DNA from: Muribaculaceae bacterium
GTDB taxonomy: Bacteria; Bacteroidota; Bacteroidia; Bacteroidales; Muribaculaceae
Direction of reading: 5' to 3'
DNA length: 8,627 nucleotides
Assembly (NCBI GenBank): GCA_029062725.1
Contig: JAIDPP010000341.1
Coordinates: forward strand, 1 to 8,627
Position 1 is the first letter of the stretch, and the number at the start of each line of letters is the position of its first letter. Position numbers and translations under genes: made by a program. Shown in pieces: positions 1 through 7,300 of this stretch. The notes beneath the pieces were generated by a model. That model did no database searches. It was given only the letters and a program-made list of their open reading frames with translations, and was not told the DNA's origin.

Positions 1-510
1 ATCCTATACCCTACCGATACCGTGTGGGGTATAGGGTGCGACGCGACAAATTCTGAAGCCGTAAAAAAGATTTATGATCTAAAGAAACGGTCTGATGCAA
101 AAGCAATGCTTATGCTGGTCGGCTCGGAAGGTCAGCTGCAACAATATGTAAGGGATATTCCGGATATTGCATGGCAATTGATCGACGCCGCTATCAATCC
201 TCTTACATTAATATATGACGATCCGGTAAACATCTCACCGCTCCTGCTTGCGGAAGATGGTTCCGCCGGATTCAGGATTACATCCGAATACTTCTCACGT
301 AATCTTTGCCTGCGTTTGCGTCATCCGGTTGTCTCCACTTCGGCAAACAGCAGCGGAAAGAAGACCCCGAGGTGTTTCCGGGAAATAGAGCCTGAGATCG
401 TTTCCGGTGTCGATTATGTTGTGGAAGTAAAGAGGGAGGAGAGCGATAGCCTCTCTCCAAGTAATATTATAAAGATAGGTAATGATTCGGTAATAAAGGT
501 GATAAGGTGA
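1..510 (+). CDS. Sua5/YrdC/YciO-family threonylcarbamoyl-AMP synthase-like protein, 5' end missing
   Basis: The reading frame is open from base 1 and ends in TGA at 508-510, so 169 C-terminal residues are visible and the start lies upstream. The visible protein opens with ILYPTDTVWGIGCDA, the conserved nucleotide-binding start of the YrdC fold. It also has a K-x-R motif (about residues 28-30), an NPLTLI segment in place of the usual PGPLT, a GFR motif (90-92) and the STSANSSG motif (about 112-119). Family members make threonylcarbamoyl-AMP from threonine, bicarbonate and ATP for the t6A37 modification of ANN-decoding tRNAs in the cytoplasm. About 20 residues are probably missing, which would give a short single-domain form without the C-terminal Sua5 domain. 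Whether it is the functional TsaC or the YciO-type paralogue cannot be settled here, so no symbol is given. It ends 6 bases before the next gene. Confidence 0.88.
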   Translation: MLYPTDTVWGIGCDATNSEAVKKIYDLKKRSDAKAMLMLVGSEGQLQQYVRDIPDIAWQLIDAAINPLTLIYDDPVNISPLLLAEDGSAGFRITSEYFSRNLCLRLRHPVVSTSANSSGKKTPRCFREIEPEIVSGVDYVVEVKREESDSLSPSNIIKIGNDSVIKVIR

Positions 511-512
511 TC
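496..512 (+). promoter_or_regulatory. Tandem Shine-Dalgarno-like GGTGAT sites before the glycosylphosphotransferase start
   Basis: AAAGGTGAT and AAGGTGATC follow each other directly. The second copy (GGTGATC, 506-512) is complementary to the GATCACC part of the conserved 16S rRNA 3' end and lies four A residues before the ATG at 517, overlapping the TGA of the upstream gene. This supports 517 as the start and suggests coupling of the two genes. Bacteroidota seldom use Shine-Dalgarno pairing, so the match could be chance: the same bases encode the last codons of the upstream gene. Confidence 0.4.
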
Positions 513-516
513 AAAA

Positions 517-1941
517 ATGTTACGACGAAGAAATGCAAAGCACAGGACTGCCTATCTGTTGAGCGATTTCATCATGACTTCGCTTGCATTCTTCATATTC
601 AATATACTGAGATTTCACATCATTCACGGAGGAACCACTGAGGAGTTATGGAATTACCTCCTCTCCCGAAAACTTCTTCTGGAACAGGCTTTCATCCCCG
701 TGATACTGATGTTTACCTATTTCCTCTCCGGATTCTACAACAATCCTTTTCCACGGTCAAGAATAAGTGAGTTTCTGATCACATCGCTCAGTGCCGCTGC
801 AAACGCTCTGCTCCTCTTTATGACCATTCTTATCAATGATCCCACTCCCCGGCGTAGAACCGAATATTTGATTTTCGGAGCTTTGTTTCTCCTTCTCTTC
901 ACCTTCACTCTGACAGGACGGATCATTATCTCCACTGTCTCCTTAAAAAGAGCAAGGAGAAGCAGTCATGAGATCCGAACGGTGATAATAGGCAATTCGG
1001 AGCGAGGATACAGGGCAGCGGATATGATTCTTTCTTCTAAATCGGTCTATAGAAACAGGATAGCAGGAATAGTGGCTATAGAAGGAGAACACACTTCGCC
1101 GCATACTCTTGACGAAGTCCCGATGATACCCCTGGAGAATATTAAGGATTTTTGCAGGAAAGAGAGGGTTTCGCAAATTGTTCTTGCCCCAGAAATCATT
1201 GGCGACCGAAATGTGCTGCAGATGGTGGCGGAGTTTATCGATCTTGATATCCCGATAAAGATTGCGCCTGACGATCTGGACTACGCTATGGCGGGCATAC
1301 GCACAGTAGATCTTTTGGGTTATACCCTTATTGACCTCACGACCCCGAGAATCAGTGATTTCTCAAGGAATATGAAGCGGACCTTCGATATCCTCATATC
1401 CGTTGTATCCCTCATCATCCTCTCCCCCGCGCTTCTCGGAGTGGCTTTGGCGGTAAAACTCGACAGTCCGGGGCCGGTGTTCTATACCCAGGAAAGAATG
1501 GGGCGACGCCGGAAGCCTTTCAGGATTATTAAATTCCGGTCAATGCGTACGGATGCCGAGGCCGACGGTCCGCGTCTATCATCAGATAACGATACGCGAA
1601 TCACCAAAATCGGGCGATTCCTCCGTAAATACAGGATCGACGAACTTCCCCAGTTATTCAACGTAATCCGAGGGGATATGTCGATTGTCGGCCCGAGACC
1701 GGAGCGTGAATATTACAGTCGGCAGATTGTAGAGCGTGTGCCCTGGTACGGTCTGATTTATCAGGTCCGTCCCGGAATCACCTCTTGGGCAATGGTGAAA
1801 TTCGGATACGCCTCTACACTCGATCAGATGGTGGAGAGAACAAAGTTTGACCTTATCTATATCAACAATATGTCGCTGCTCCTCGACATGAAGATACTGT
1901 TCCATACGGTCCGCACTGTTCTGACTGGCGCAGGAATTTAA
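517..1941 (+). CDS. Polyprenyl-phosphate hexose-1-phosphate transferase (WcaJ/WbaP-like initiating glycosyltransferase)
   Basis: This 474-residue membrane protein has the full layout of exopolysaccharide polyprenyl glycosylphosphotransferases. The N-terminal part has about four hydrophobic membrane segments (roughly 14-35, 57-72, 86-106, 117-140). A soluble CoA_binding_3-type Rossmann-like domain follows (about 152-250, with a degenerate nucleotide loop IIGNSERG). The C-terminal catalytic domain (about 286-474) starts at KRTFDI with a hydrophobic re-entrant helix (about 290-313). Visible catalytic motifs are KFRSM (339-343), RIDELPQLFNV with the Asp375-Glu376 dyad, and MSIVGPRPE. The family moves a sugar 1-phosphate from a UDP-sugar to undecaprenyl phosphate at the inner membrane, the first step of capsule, exopolysaccharide or O-antigen synthesis. 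The sugar cannot be read from sequence. No other glycosyltransferase or polysaccharide export gene is nearby, which is odd for this family. The start at ATG 517 follows an SD-like site. Length is typical. Confidence 0.93.
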   Translation: MLRRRNAKHRTAYLLSDFIMTSLAFFIFNILRFHIIHGGTTEELWNYLLSRKLLLEQAFIPVILMFTYFLSGFYNNPFPRSRISEFLITSLSAAANALLLFMTILINDPTPRRRTEYLIFGALFLLLFTFTLTGRIIISTVSLKRARRSSHEIRTVIIGNSERGYRAADMILSSKSVYRNRIAGIVAIEGEHTSPHTLDEVPMIPLENIKDFCRKERVSQIVLAPEIIGDRNVLQMVAEFIDLDIPIKIAPDDLDYAMAGIRTVDLLGYTLIDLTTPRISDFSRNMKRTFDILISVVSLIILSPALLGVALAVKLDSPGPVFYTQERMGRRRKPFRIIKFRSMRTDAEADGPRLSSDNDTRITKIGRFLRKYRIDELPQLFNVIRGDMSIVGPRPEREYYSRQIVERVPWYGLIYQVRPGITSWAMVKFGYASTLDQMVERTKFDLIYINNMSLLLDMKILFHTVRTVLTGAGI

Positions 1942-1945
1942 AACA

Positions 1946-1972
1946 ATGAACCATCGATATAATGGCATATAA
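1946..1972 (+). other. Possible 8-codon leader ORF overlapping the CLC gene start
   Basis: ATG at 1946 opens a frame of eight codons (MNHRYNGI) that ends in TAA at 1970-1972, overlapping the first codons of the CLC gene, whose ATG is at 1962 in another frame. It lies 4 bases after the stop of the upstream gene. Such a short overlapping frame could feed reinitiating ribosomes to 1962, but a frame this short arises easily by chance and nothing else supports translation. Confidence 0.12.
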
Positions 1973-3761
1973 AGAAACACATAACCGCTTCACGGAACTC
2001 TGGATGAAACTCGTTATCTGGAGGGAACACCACATCAAGGAACACACTTTCGTGATGCTCCTCGCTTTGGTGATCGGAATCCTATGCGGCTTTGCGGCGC
2101 AGCTTCTGAAATATCTTATCCACCTTATCGCAAATTCCCTGACATCCGGTCTGAACACCACTTCCGCCAACTGGCTGTATCTGGTCTATCCCATGATAGG
2201 CATCCTTATAGTAACGCTTTTCCTGAAGTTTGTTGTCAAGGACAATATCTCGCATGGAGTGACAAAAGTGCTCTATGCCATATCACGACGTAAATCGCGC
2301 CTAAAGAAAAAAAACATGTATGCGTCGCTCGTGTCATCTTCCATCACCATAGGGTTCGGAGGATCTGTCGGAGCCGAGGGACCAATCGTGTTCACAGGAG
2401 CTGCTATCGGCTCTAATGTGGGACAGGCTTTCCGACTCTCTCCGAAAGTATTGATGATTCTTGTGGGATGTGGAGCCGCCGCCGGCATCGCCGGCATTTT
2501 CCGCGCCCCGATCGCCGGCATGCTTTTTACATTGGAAGTGCTGATGATCGATCTTACGGGAATGACTGTCATGCCACTTCTCATCTCTTCTATAGCGGGA
2601 GCCACCGTGGCCTATGTCCTGGAAGGATATAATTCGGAGTTCTTCTTCTCGCAGAGTGAACCTTTCCTGACCAATAGAATTCCATTCTCCATTCTCCTCG
2701 GGATCGTATGCGGTTTTGTCTCGCTCTACTTCACAAAAGTTATGTTCTGGATGGAAACCATCTTTTCCCGTCTGCCGAATAAATTCCTTAAAATAATAAC
2801 CGGAGGCGCTATCCTCGCCACTCTCCTCTTTATCTTTCCACCTCTCTACGGCGAAGGTTACGGTGCTATCGAAGATCTTCTTGAAGGGGATATATCCAAG
2901 GTTGTTGACGGGACATTTTTCTATGTTGATCGCGACAATGTGTGGTTTCTTGTCCTCTTTATAGGTGCTGTGATGCTCTTCAAGGCTTTTGCCACGTCAG
3001 CCACCAACGGCGCCGGAGGCGTGGGCGGAACTTTTGCCCCTTCCCTCTTTGTCGGAGCGCTTTGCGGTTTCCTCTTCGCCTATATTCTTAATAACCTTGA
3101 TATAGGAATCCACCTCTCTCAGAAGAACTTCGCGCTCATGGGCATGGCCGGGGTGATGAGCGGCGTAATGCACGCACCCCTGATGGCTATCTTCCTTACG
3201 GCCGAAATGACCGGAGGATATGATCTATTCCTTCCTCTTCTCATTGTTTCCCTTCTGGCCTACATGACTATTAAGGTCTTTCTCCCTTACAGTATCTATA
3301 CGATGCGTCTGGCTCGCGCCGGAGACCTTCTCACCCATGAAAAAGATAAGGCCGTGCTCACTCTGCTTAAACTCGATAATGTTATCGAGACCGATTTCAT
3401 GAAGGTGCGTCCGGAGATGAATCTCAAGGAAATGGTCGATACCATATCCAAATGCAACAGAAACCTTTTCCCGGTCGTGGATGAGAACGACATGCTGAAA
3501 GGTGTGGTAATTCTTGACGAAATACGCAACATCATGTTCCGATCAGACCTTTACAGGAAGATGCATGTATCAAGATTCATGTCCTCGGTTCCTGCCACAA
3601 TCGAGCTTTCCTACACTATGGATAAAGTAATGGAGATGTTCGACAAGACGAACGCATGGAACCTTCCCGTCGTTGATCATGGCAAATATGTTGGTTTCGT
3701 TTCAAAATCCAAAATATTCAATTCTTACCGTCGGGTGCTTCGTCACTTTACAGAAGACTGA
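1962..3761 (+). CDS. CLC-family chloride channel or antiporter with two C-terminal CBS domains
   Basis: This 599-residue inner-membrane protein has a CLC core (about 25-450) followed by a CBS pair (about 477-526 and 536-593). CLC landmarks are clear. GAEGP (137-141) carries the gating glutamate Glu139, matching Glu148 of E. coli ClC-ec1. GGTFAP (355-360) is the second selectivity motif, and Tyr446 in SIYTMRLAR aligns with the pore Tyr445. The first selectivity motif GSGIP is replaced by SHGVT (97-101). In GMLFTLEV (186-193) the place of the internal proton glutamate Glu203 is held by Val193, while the neighbouring Glu202 is kept as Glu192. The gating glutamate fits chloride transport, but the missing proton residue leaves open whether this is an H+/Cl- exchanger or a channel. 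CBS domains usually bind adenine nucleotides and may gate transport. The ATG at 1962 has no SD site. The stop TGA shares a base with the next possible start (TGATG). Confidence 0.94.
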   Translation: MAYKETHNRFTELWMKLVIWREHHIKEHTFVMLLALVIGILCGFAAQLLKYLIHLIANSLTSGLNTTSANWLYLVYPMIGILIVTLFLKFVVKDNISHGVTKVLYAISRRKSRLKKKNMYASLVSSSITIGFGGSVGAEGPIVFTGAAIGSNVGQAFRLSPKVLMILVGCGAAAGIAGIFRAPIAGMLFTLEVLMIDLTGMTVMPLLISSIAGATVAYVLEGYNSEFFFSQSEPFLTNRIPFSILLGIVCGFVSLYFTKVMFWMETIFSRLPNKFLKIITGGAILATLLFIFPPLYGEGYGAIEDLLEGDISKVVDGTFFYVDRDNVWFLVLFIGAVMLFKAFATSATNGAGGVGGTFAPSLFVGALCGFLFAYILNNLDIGIHLSQKNFALMGMAGVMSGVMHAPLMAIFLTAEMTGGYDLFLPLLIVSLLAYMTIKVFLPYSIYTMRLARAGDLLTHEKDKAVLTLLKLDNVIETDFMKVRPEMNLKEMVDTISKCNRNLFPVVDENDMLKGVVILDEIRNIMFRSDLYRKMHVSRFMSSVPATIELSYTMDKVMEMFDKTNAWNLPVVDHGKYVGFVSKSKIFNSYRRVLRHFTED

Positions 3762-3763
3762 TG
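3759..3763 (+). other. TGATG stop-start overlap between the CLC gene and fmt
   Basis: The CLC stop TGA (3759-3761) and the first possible fmt ATG (3761-3763) share one base. This arrangement normally allows terminating ribosomes to restart on the next gene. If fmt really starts at 3782, the overlap is only chance, though the two genes would still be 20 bases apart and probably co-transcribed. Confidence 0.5.
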
Positions 3764-4732
3764 CGCCCGGATGAACGCAATATGGAAAAGAAAGATTTAA
3801 AGATAGTATTTTTCGGCACGCCTGAATTTGCTGTAGCAAGTCTTGACGCCCTTCTGGCAGGGGGCTTCAATGTCGCGGCCGTTGTAACTATGCCCGACAA
3901 GACTGCGGGACGCGGTCACAAACTGATACAAAGCGATGTCAAGAAATTTGCAGTGGAAAAGGGGCTCCGGGTTTTACAGCCTGAAAAACTGAAAAGCCCT
4001 GAATTTGTAGAGCAACTTCGTGAGATTGATGCAGATCTATTCATTGTCATCGCTTTTCGCATGCTTCCAGAAATAGTCTGGTCGATGCCACGCCTCGGGA
4101 CCTTCAATCTTCACGGATCTCTTCTTCCCAAATACCGTGGAGCAGCTCCCATTAATCGCGCAATTATGAACGGTGAAACAGAGACAGGTATCACAACTTT
4201 CTTCCTCAAACATGAAATTGATACGGGAGATATGATTGAGCAGCGCAGAATCAATGTGACTCCTGATGACGATGCCGGAACGGTCCATGATCGGTTGATG
4301 GAAATCGGAGCCGAATGTGTGGTCCATACTGTCGAGTCAATTCTTGACGGTAGTCTTGAAACCAGACCGCAGCCTGAAGGTGAATTCATTCCTGCTCCAA
4401 AGATTTTCAAGGAGGATTGCAGAATCGATTGGCAAAAACCAGCCGATGACATCTTCAACCATGTCCGGGGCCTTTCCCCTTATCCCGGAGCCTGGAGCAT
4501 TATGGTGGAAGAGATTGGAAAGCGTTCGGATGTAAAGATTTTTAAAGTTCTACCCTCCGACCGCAGGATATCCGAAACTCCGGGCGACGTTAAGATAATC
4601 GATCGCAGGCTCTTTGTGGCAGCTGGTGTAGGTTCAGTTGAAATTCTTTCGCTTCAGCCTGCCGGAAAGAAGAGAATGGATGCCTCAGCTTTTATTTTAG
4701 GATACCATCCTGCGAAGTTTACAGATGATTAA
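3761..4732 (+). CDS. fmt: Methionyl-tRNA formyltransferase
   Basis: The product transfers a formyl group from 10-formyltetrahydrofolate to Met-tRNA(fMet) for bacterial translation initiation in the cytoplasm. The N-terminal catalytic domain (about 12-200) shows FFGTPEFAVASLDALL, the PDKTAGRGH loop, and FNLHGSLLPKYRGAAPINRA with catalytic Asn116 and His118. HEIDTGDMI carries the third catalytic residue, Asp154. The C-terminal tRNA-binding domain (about 212-318) contains GLSPYPGAW and the LQPAGKKRMDASAFILGYHP block typical of Fmt. The 323-residue length is normal. Two starts are possible. ATG 3761 overlaps the CLC stop in TGATG. ATG 3782, seven codons later, gives MEKKDLKIVFFGTPEF, has A at -3, and puts the conserved strand at the usual distance from the N-terminus. 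I think 3782 is at least as likely. The gene overlaps menD by 8 bases. Confidence 0.97.
   Translation: MRPDERNMEKKDLKIVFFGTPEFAVASLDALLAGGFNVAAVVTMPDKTAGRGHKLIQSDVKKFAVEKGLRVLQPEKLKSPEFVEQLREIDADLFIVIAFRMLPEIVWSMPRLGTFNLHGSLLPKYRGAAPINRAIMNGETETGITTFFLKHEIDTGDMIEQRRINVTPDDDAGTVHDRLMEIGAECVVHTVESILDGSLETRPQPEGEFIPAPKIFKEDCRIDWQKPADDIFNHVRGLSPYPGAWSIMVEEIGKRSDVKIFKVLPSDRRISETPGDVKIIDRRLFVAAGVGSVEILSLQPAGKKRMDASAFILGYHPAKFTDD
4725..4732 (+). other. ATGATTAA overlap joining fmt to menD
   Basis: The first possible menD start (ATG 4725-4727) lies inside the end of fmt, whose TAA is at 4730-4732. Such an overlap suggests that menD is translated by ribosomes finishing fmt and that the menaquinone block shares a transcript with fmt. 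If menD starts at 4749, the genes are 16 bases apart and the overlap has no function. Confidence 0.5.
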
Positions 4733-6470
4733 AGGAATATCGCTCTCCATGAAAGACACTGAAAAAGACTATTGCCGCATCCTTCTTAATGTGATGGAGG
4801 AGAAGGGTGTAAGGGACGCGGTGGCAAGTCCCGGGACACGTAACGCCCCTCTTCTGATATCCCTTTCCTATCGGGAAAATATCAGGACGTATGTGGTGAC
4901 TGACGAACGCAACGCGGCATTCATGGCTCTCGGTATGGCTTTGGTGTCGCGCCGGCCGGTGATTCTTACCTGCACATCCGGAACAGCACTTTATAACTAC
5001 GCTCCTGCAATTGCAGAGGCATATTATCAAGGAATTCCTCTGATAATCATCTCGGCCGACCGTCCGTACGACTGGATAGACCAAAACGATTCCCAGACCC
5101 TAATTCAGCCGGGCGCGCTATCCCCAATTGTAAAGAAATCATTTGATATTCCCGTAGAAAACAGGGAACACAAAGCGGATTGGTTTGTAAACCGTATCGC
5201 AAATGAGGCGGTTATACTTTCAATGGAGGGTAAACCGGGACCGGTCCACATCAATATCCAGTTTGATGCTCCATTAAGCTGTGTGGATGAGTTTTCTGGG
5301 CGCCCGGAAAGAATTGTTTCCACTATTTCCCCGTCGCCTTTCATCAGGCCCAATGAAATGGATGATTTGGTCAGAAGATTGGCAGGAAAAAAGATAATGG
5401 TAATTGCGGGATTCATGCCTCCGGATGCTTCCCTCAACCGTTCCATTTCACTTTTCGCATCACTTCCGGGGGTTGTGCTTATGTGTGAGACAATTTCCAA
5501 CATTCACATAGAAGGAAATATCCACGCTGTTGATAATGTATTATCCGGACTCTCGGCAGAAAAGAAGAGTGAGCTGGCGCCTGACATCGTGATTTCGATA
5601 GGCGGCGCTCTCATCTCCGGAATTTTAAAGGGATATATCAGGGAGTATGCCTGTGAAGTATGGACTCTCGGCGACACTTATTTCGGAATAGATACCTTCT
5701 GCAATCTATCCCTCCATATTGATGTTGCTCCGGAATTCTTCTTCAAAGCTCTGTTTTACAAACTTCATCGGAAATATGAGAAGAATGAAGGCTATATCCC
5801 TACCCTACTTGAATATTCAGGGACATGGAAGCAAACAAGAGAGAAGCAGCTCAAAATCCGTGAAGAATTTATCAACAATTCTGAATGGTCCGAACTTCGG
5901 GCCTTCAGGTATATATTAGGAAACATTCCGCATGACTGGAATCTATTCCTTTCCAACGGCACCGCAGTCAGATATGCCCAACTCTTCTCTCAAAACCTTC
6001 CTCATGCCTGCTATGCCAACCGGGGTGTCTCCGGTATAGAAGGGACAAACGCCACTGCGTTAGGGTGCGCTATTGCCTATAGACGAAATACCCTCCTGAT
6101 AACCGGAGATATGTCTTTTGCCTATTCTCCGGGAATAATGGGTTACGATTATATACCCTCCGGTTTTAAGATAGTGATTATTAACAATAAGGGAGGAGGT
6201 ATTTTCCGCTTCATTTCTCCAACCAGATATATCGAACACCGCGACCGCTTCTTCTGCGCCGATCCCCGCGTGCCTGTCGAAGGGCTTGCAATAGCTTACG
6301 GATGGAAATATTTTAAAGCCGACTCGGAAGAGGAGCTCCAAAAGAGATTCCCTGATTTTATATCATGTCCCGAAAATGCTATACTGGAAATAACCGTGGA
6401 TGAGGAATACAGCGCTGCTATCCTCCGGAAATATATGCGTTTGAACGCTTTTGAAACTTTAAAAGATTAA
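4725..6470 (+). CDS. menD: MenD, SEPHCHC synthase (menaquinone biosynthesis)
   Basis: This is a thiamine-diphosphate enzyme that condenses isochorismate with the succinic semialdehyde unit from decarboxylated 2-oxoglutarate, giving 2-succinyl-5-enolpyruvyl-6-hydroxy-3-cyclohexene-1-carboxylate. The N-terminal domain shows SPGTRNAPL (Arg39 matches substrate-binding Arg33 of E. coli MenD), TDERNAAF with the cofactor-activating Glu61, and ISADRP (Arg113, matching Arg107) followed by Gln124 (matching Gln118). The C-terminal domain shows VRYAQ (Arg416, matching Arg395), NRGVSGIEG (Arg433, matching Arg413), and the ThDP/Mg site from GD (461-462) to NN (487-488), then GGGIF. Two other substrate contacts differ: Lys292 aligns with Gly299 and Ser391 with Gly412. 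The 581 residues slightly exceed E. coli MenD (556). ATG 4725 overlaps the fmt stop. ATG 4749 (codon 9, MKDTEKDYC) is an equally good start and has AAAGGA 12 bases upstream. menB follows after 12 bases. Confidence 0.95.
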   Translation: MIKGISLSMKDTEKDYCRILLNVMEEKGVRDAVASPGTRNAPLLISLSYRENIRTYVVTDERNAAFMALGMALVSRRPVILTCTSGTALYNYAPAIAEAYYQGIPLIIISADRPYDWIDQNDSQTLIQPGALSPIVKKSFDIPVENREHKADWFVNRIANEAVILSMEGKPGPVHINIQFDAPLSCVDEFSGRPERIVSTISPSPFIRPNEMDDLVRRLAGKKIMVIAGFMPPDASLNRSISLFASLPGVVLMCETISNIHIEGNIHAVDNVLSGLSAEKKSELAPDIVISIGGALISGILKGYIREYACEVWTLGDTYFGIDTFCNLSLHIDVAPEFFFKALFYKLHRKYEKNEGYIPTLLEYSGTWKQTREKQLKIREEFINNSEWSELRAFRYILGNIPHDWNLFLSNGTAVRYAQLFSQNLPHACYANRGVSGIEGTNATALGCAIAYRRNTLLITGDMSFAYSPGIMGYDYIPSGFKIVIINNKGGGIFRFISPTRYIEHRDRFFCADPRVPVEGLAIAYGWKYFKADSEEELQKRFPDFISCPENAILEITVDEEYSAAILRKYMRLNAFETLKD

Positions 6471-6482
6471 AAAACTATAAAT
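6471..6482 (+). promoter_or_regulatory. A-rich translation leader of menB
   Basis: The 12-base gap between menD and menB, AAAACTATAAAT, is almost pure A/T, and the last menD codons continue this (AAAAGATTAA). It holds no Shine-Dalgarno match but has A at -2, -3, -4 and -6. Adenine-rich leaders favour initiation in Bacteroidota, so this may give menB stronger translation than its neighbours. This is inferred from composition only. Confidence 0.4.
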
Positions 6483-7298
6483 ATGTTTGATTGGAAACCA
6501 ATAAAAGAATATACCGATATTATCTTCGAGAAATTCGAGGGAATTGCGAAAATCACGATCAACCGACCCCGCGTTTATAACGCCTTCCGTCCTCTCACCA
6601 ATCAGGAGATGCTGGATGCCTTTGCCATCTGTCGCGAACGGCAGGATATCGGAGTCATTATATTGACAGGTGCAGGCGACAAAGCCTTTTGCAGCGGTGG
6701 CGACCAGAACGTGAAGGGTGTCGGAGGATATGTAGGCGAAGACGGTGTGCCGCGACTGAATGTCCTTGAGCTTCACCATGCGATCCGTTCGATTCCCAAA
6801 CCTGTCATAGCAATGGTAAACGGCTATTCGATTGGAGGAGGAAATGTACTTCAGGTTGTCTGTGACTTGTCGATTGCCTCCGAAAACGCACGTTTCGGTC
6901 AGACCGGTCCTAAGGTAGGCAGTTTTGATGCCGGGTTCGGTTCCTCTTACCTCGCCCGTTGTGTCGGGCAGAAAAAAGCGCGTGAGATCTGGTTCCTATG
7001 CAAGCAATACACCGCTCAGGAGGCATTGCAGATGGGGATGGTGAATGAAGTCGTGCCTTTCGACAAGCTCGAGGAAACCACGGTGGAATGGTGTCGGACT
7101 ATTCTCAAACGTTCACCATTCGCAATCAGGATGATCAAACGGGCTTTAAATGCCGAACTCGACGGTCAGCACGGCATTATGGAGTTTGCCGGAGACGCAA
7201 CACTCATGTATTATCTAATGGAGGAAGCGCAGGAAGGAAAAAATGCTTTCCTCGAGAAGAGAGACCCCGACTTCGACAAGTTCCCTAAATTCCCCTAA
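6483..7298 (+). CDS. menB: MenB, 1,4-dihydroxy-2-naphthoyl-CoA synthase
   Basis: This crotonase-fold enzyme catalyses the Dieckmann-type ring closure of o-succinylbenzoyl-CoA to DHNA-CoA. The protein has 271 residues and follows E. coli MenB (285) with a constant offset of 14. SGGDQ (71-75) and SIGGG (116-120) form the CoA and oxyanion region. GGY (81-83) gives Tyr83 (E. coli Tyr97), GSFDAG gives Asp149 (Asp163), and Tyr244 matches Tyr258. Gly142 in [12 protein letters not shown] matches Gly156, the position that marks the bicarbonate-dependent type I enzymes; type II enzymes carry Asp there and supply their own carboxylate. The C-terminus ends in the usual KRDPDFDKF block. The ATG at 6483 lies 12 bases after menD behind an A-rich leader, and menC follows after 2 bases. 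All key residues are present, so an active enzyme is expected. Confidence 0.98.
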   Translation: MFDWKPIKEYTDIIFEKFEGIAKITINRPRVYNAFRPLTNQEMLDAFAICRERQDIGVIILTGAGDKAFCSGGDQNVKGVGGYVGEDGVPRLNVLELHHAIRSIPKPVIAMVNGYSIGGGNVLQVVCDLSIASENARFGQTGPKVGSFDAGFGSSYLARCVGQKKAREIWFLCKQYTAQEALQMGMVNEVVPFDKLEETTVEWCRTILKRSPFAIRMIKRALNAELDGQHGIMEFAGDATLMYYLMEEAQEGKNAFLEKRDPDFDKFPKFP

Positions 7299-7300
7299 GC

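Noticed and set aside
1942..1961. The largest intergenic gap, inspected for a terminator, promoter or small RNA
   Set aside because: Twenty bases with no inverted repeat, T-run or -33/-7 pair; too short to hold more than a start context.
1654..2170. Minus-strand open frames of 108 and 102 codons across the glycosylphosphotransferase-CLC junction
   Set aside because: They oppose two well-supported genes, show no recognisable motifs, and their compositions look like reverse-strand shadows.
2481..2521. Three copies of GCCGGCAT within 41 bases
   Set aside because: They lie inside the CLC core and encode the Ala-Gly-Ile/Met residues of a conserved glycine-rich helix; codon choice explains the repeat.
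4037..4458. Overlapping minus-strand frames inside fmt
   Set aside because: They are antisense to the conserved catalytic core of fmt and carry no family motif or plausible start context.
4719..5503. Minus-strand frames of 121 and 132 codons opposite menD
   Set aside because: They mirror conserved MenD coding sequence; no domain is recognisable and no promoter-like gap exists.
6482..6489. TATGTTTG, an exact match to the Bacteroides -7 promoter motif TAnnTTTG, with TTTG at 6450-6453 upstream
   Set aside because: The box covers the menB start codon, so transcripts would begin inside menB, and the 28-base distance to the upstream TTTG is too long for the usual spacing of about 19-20.
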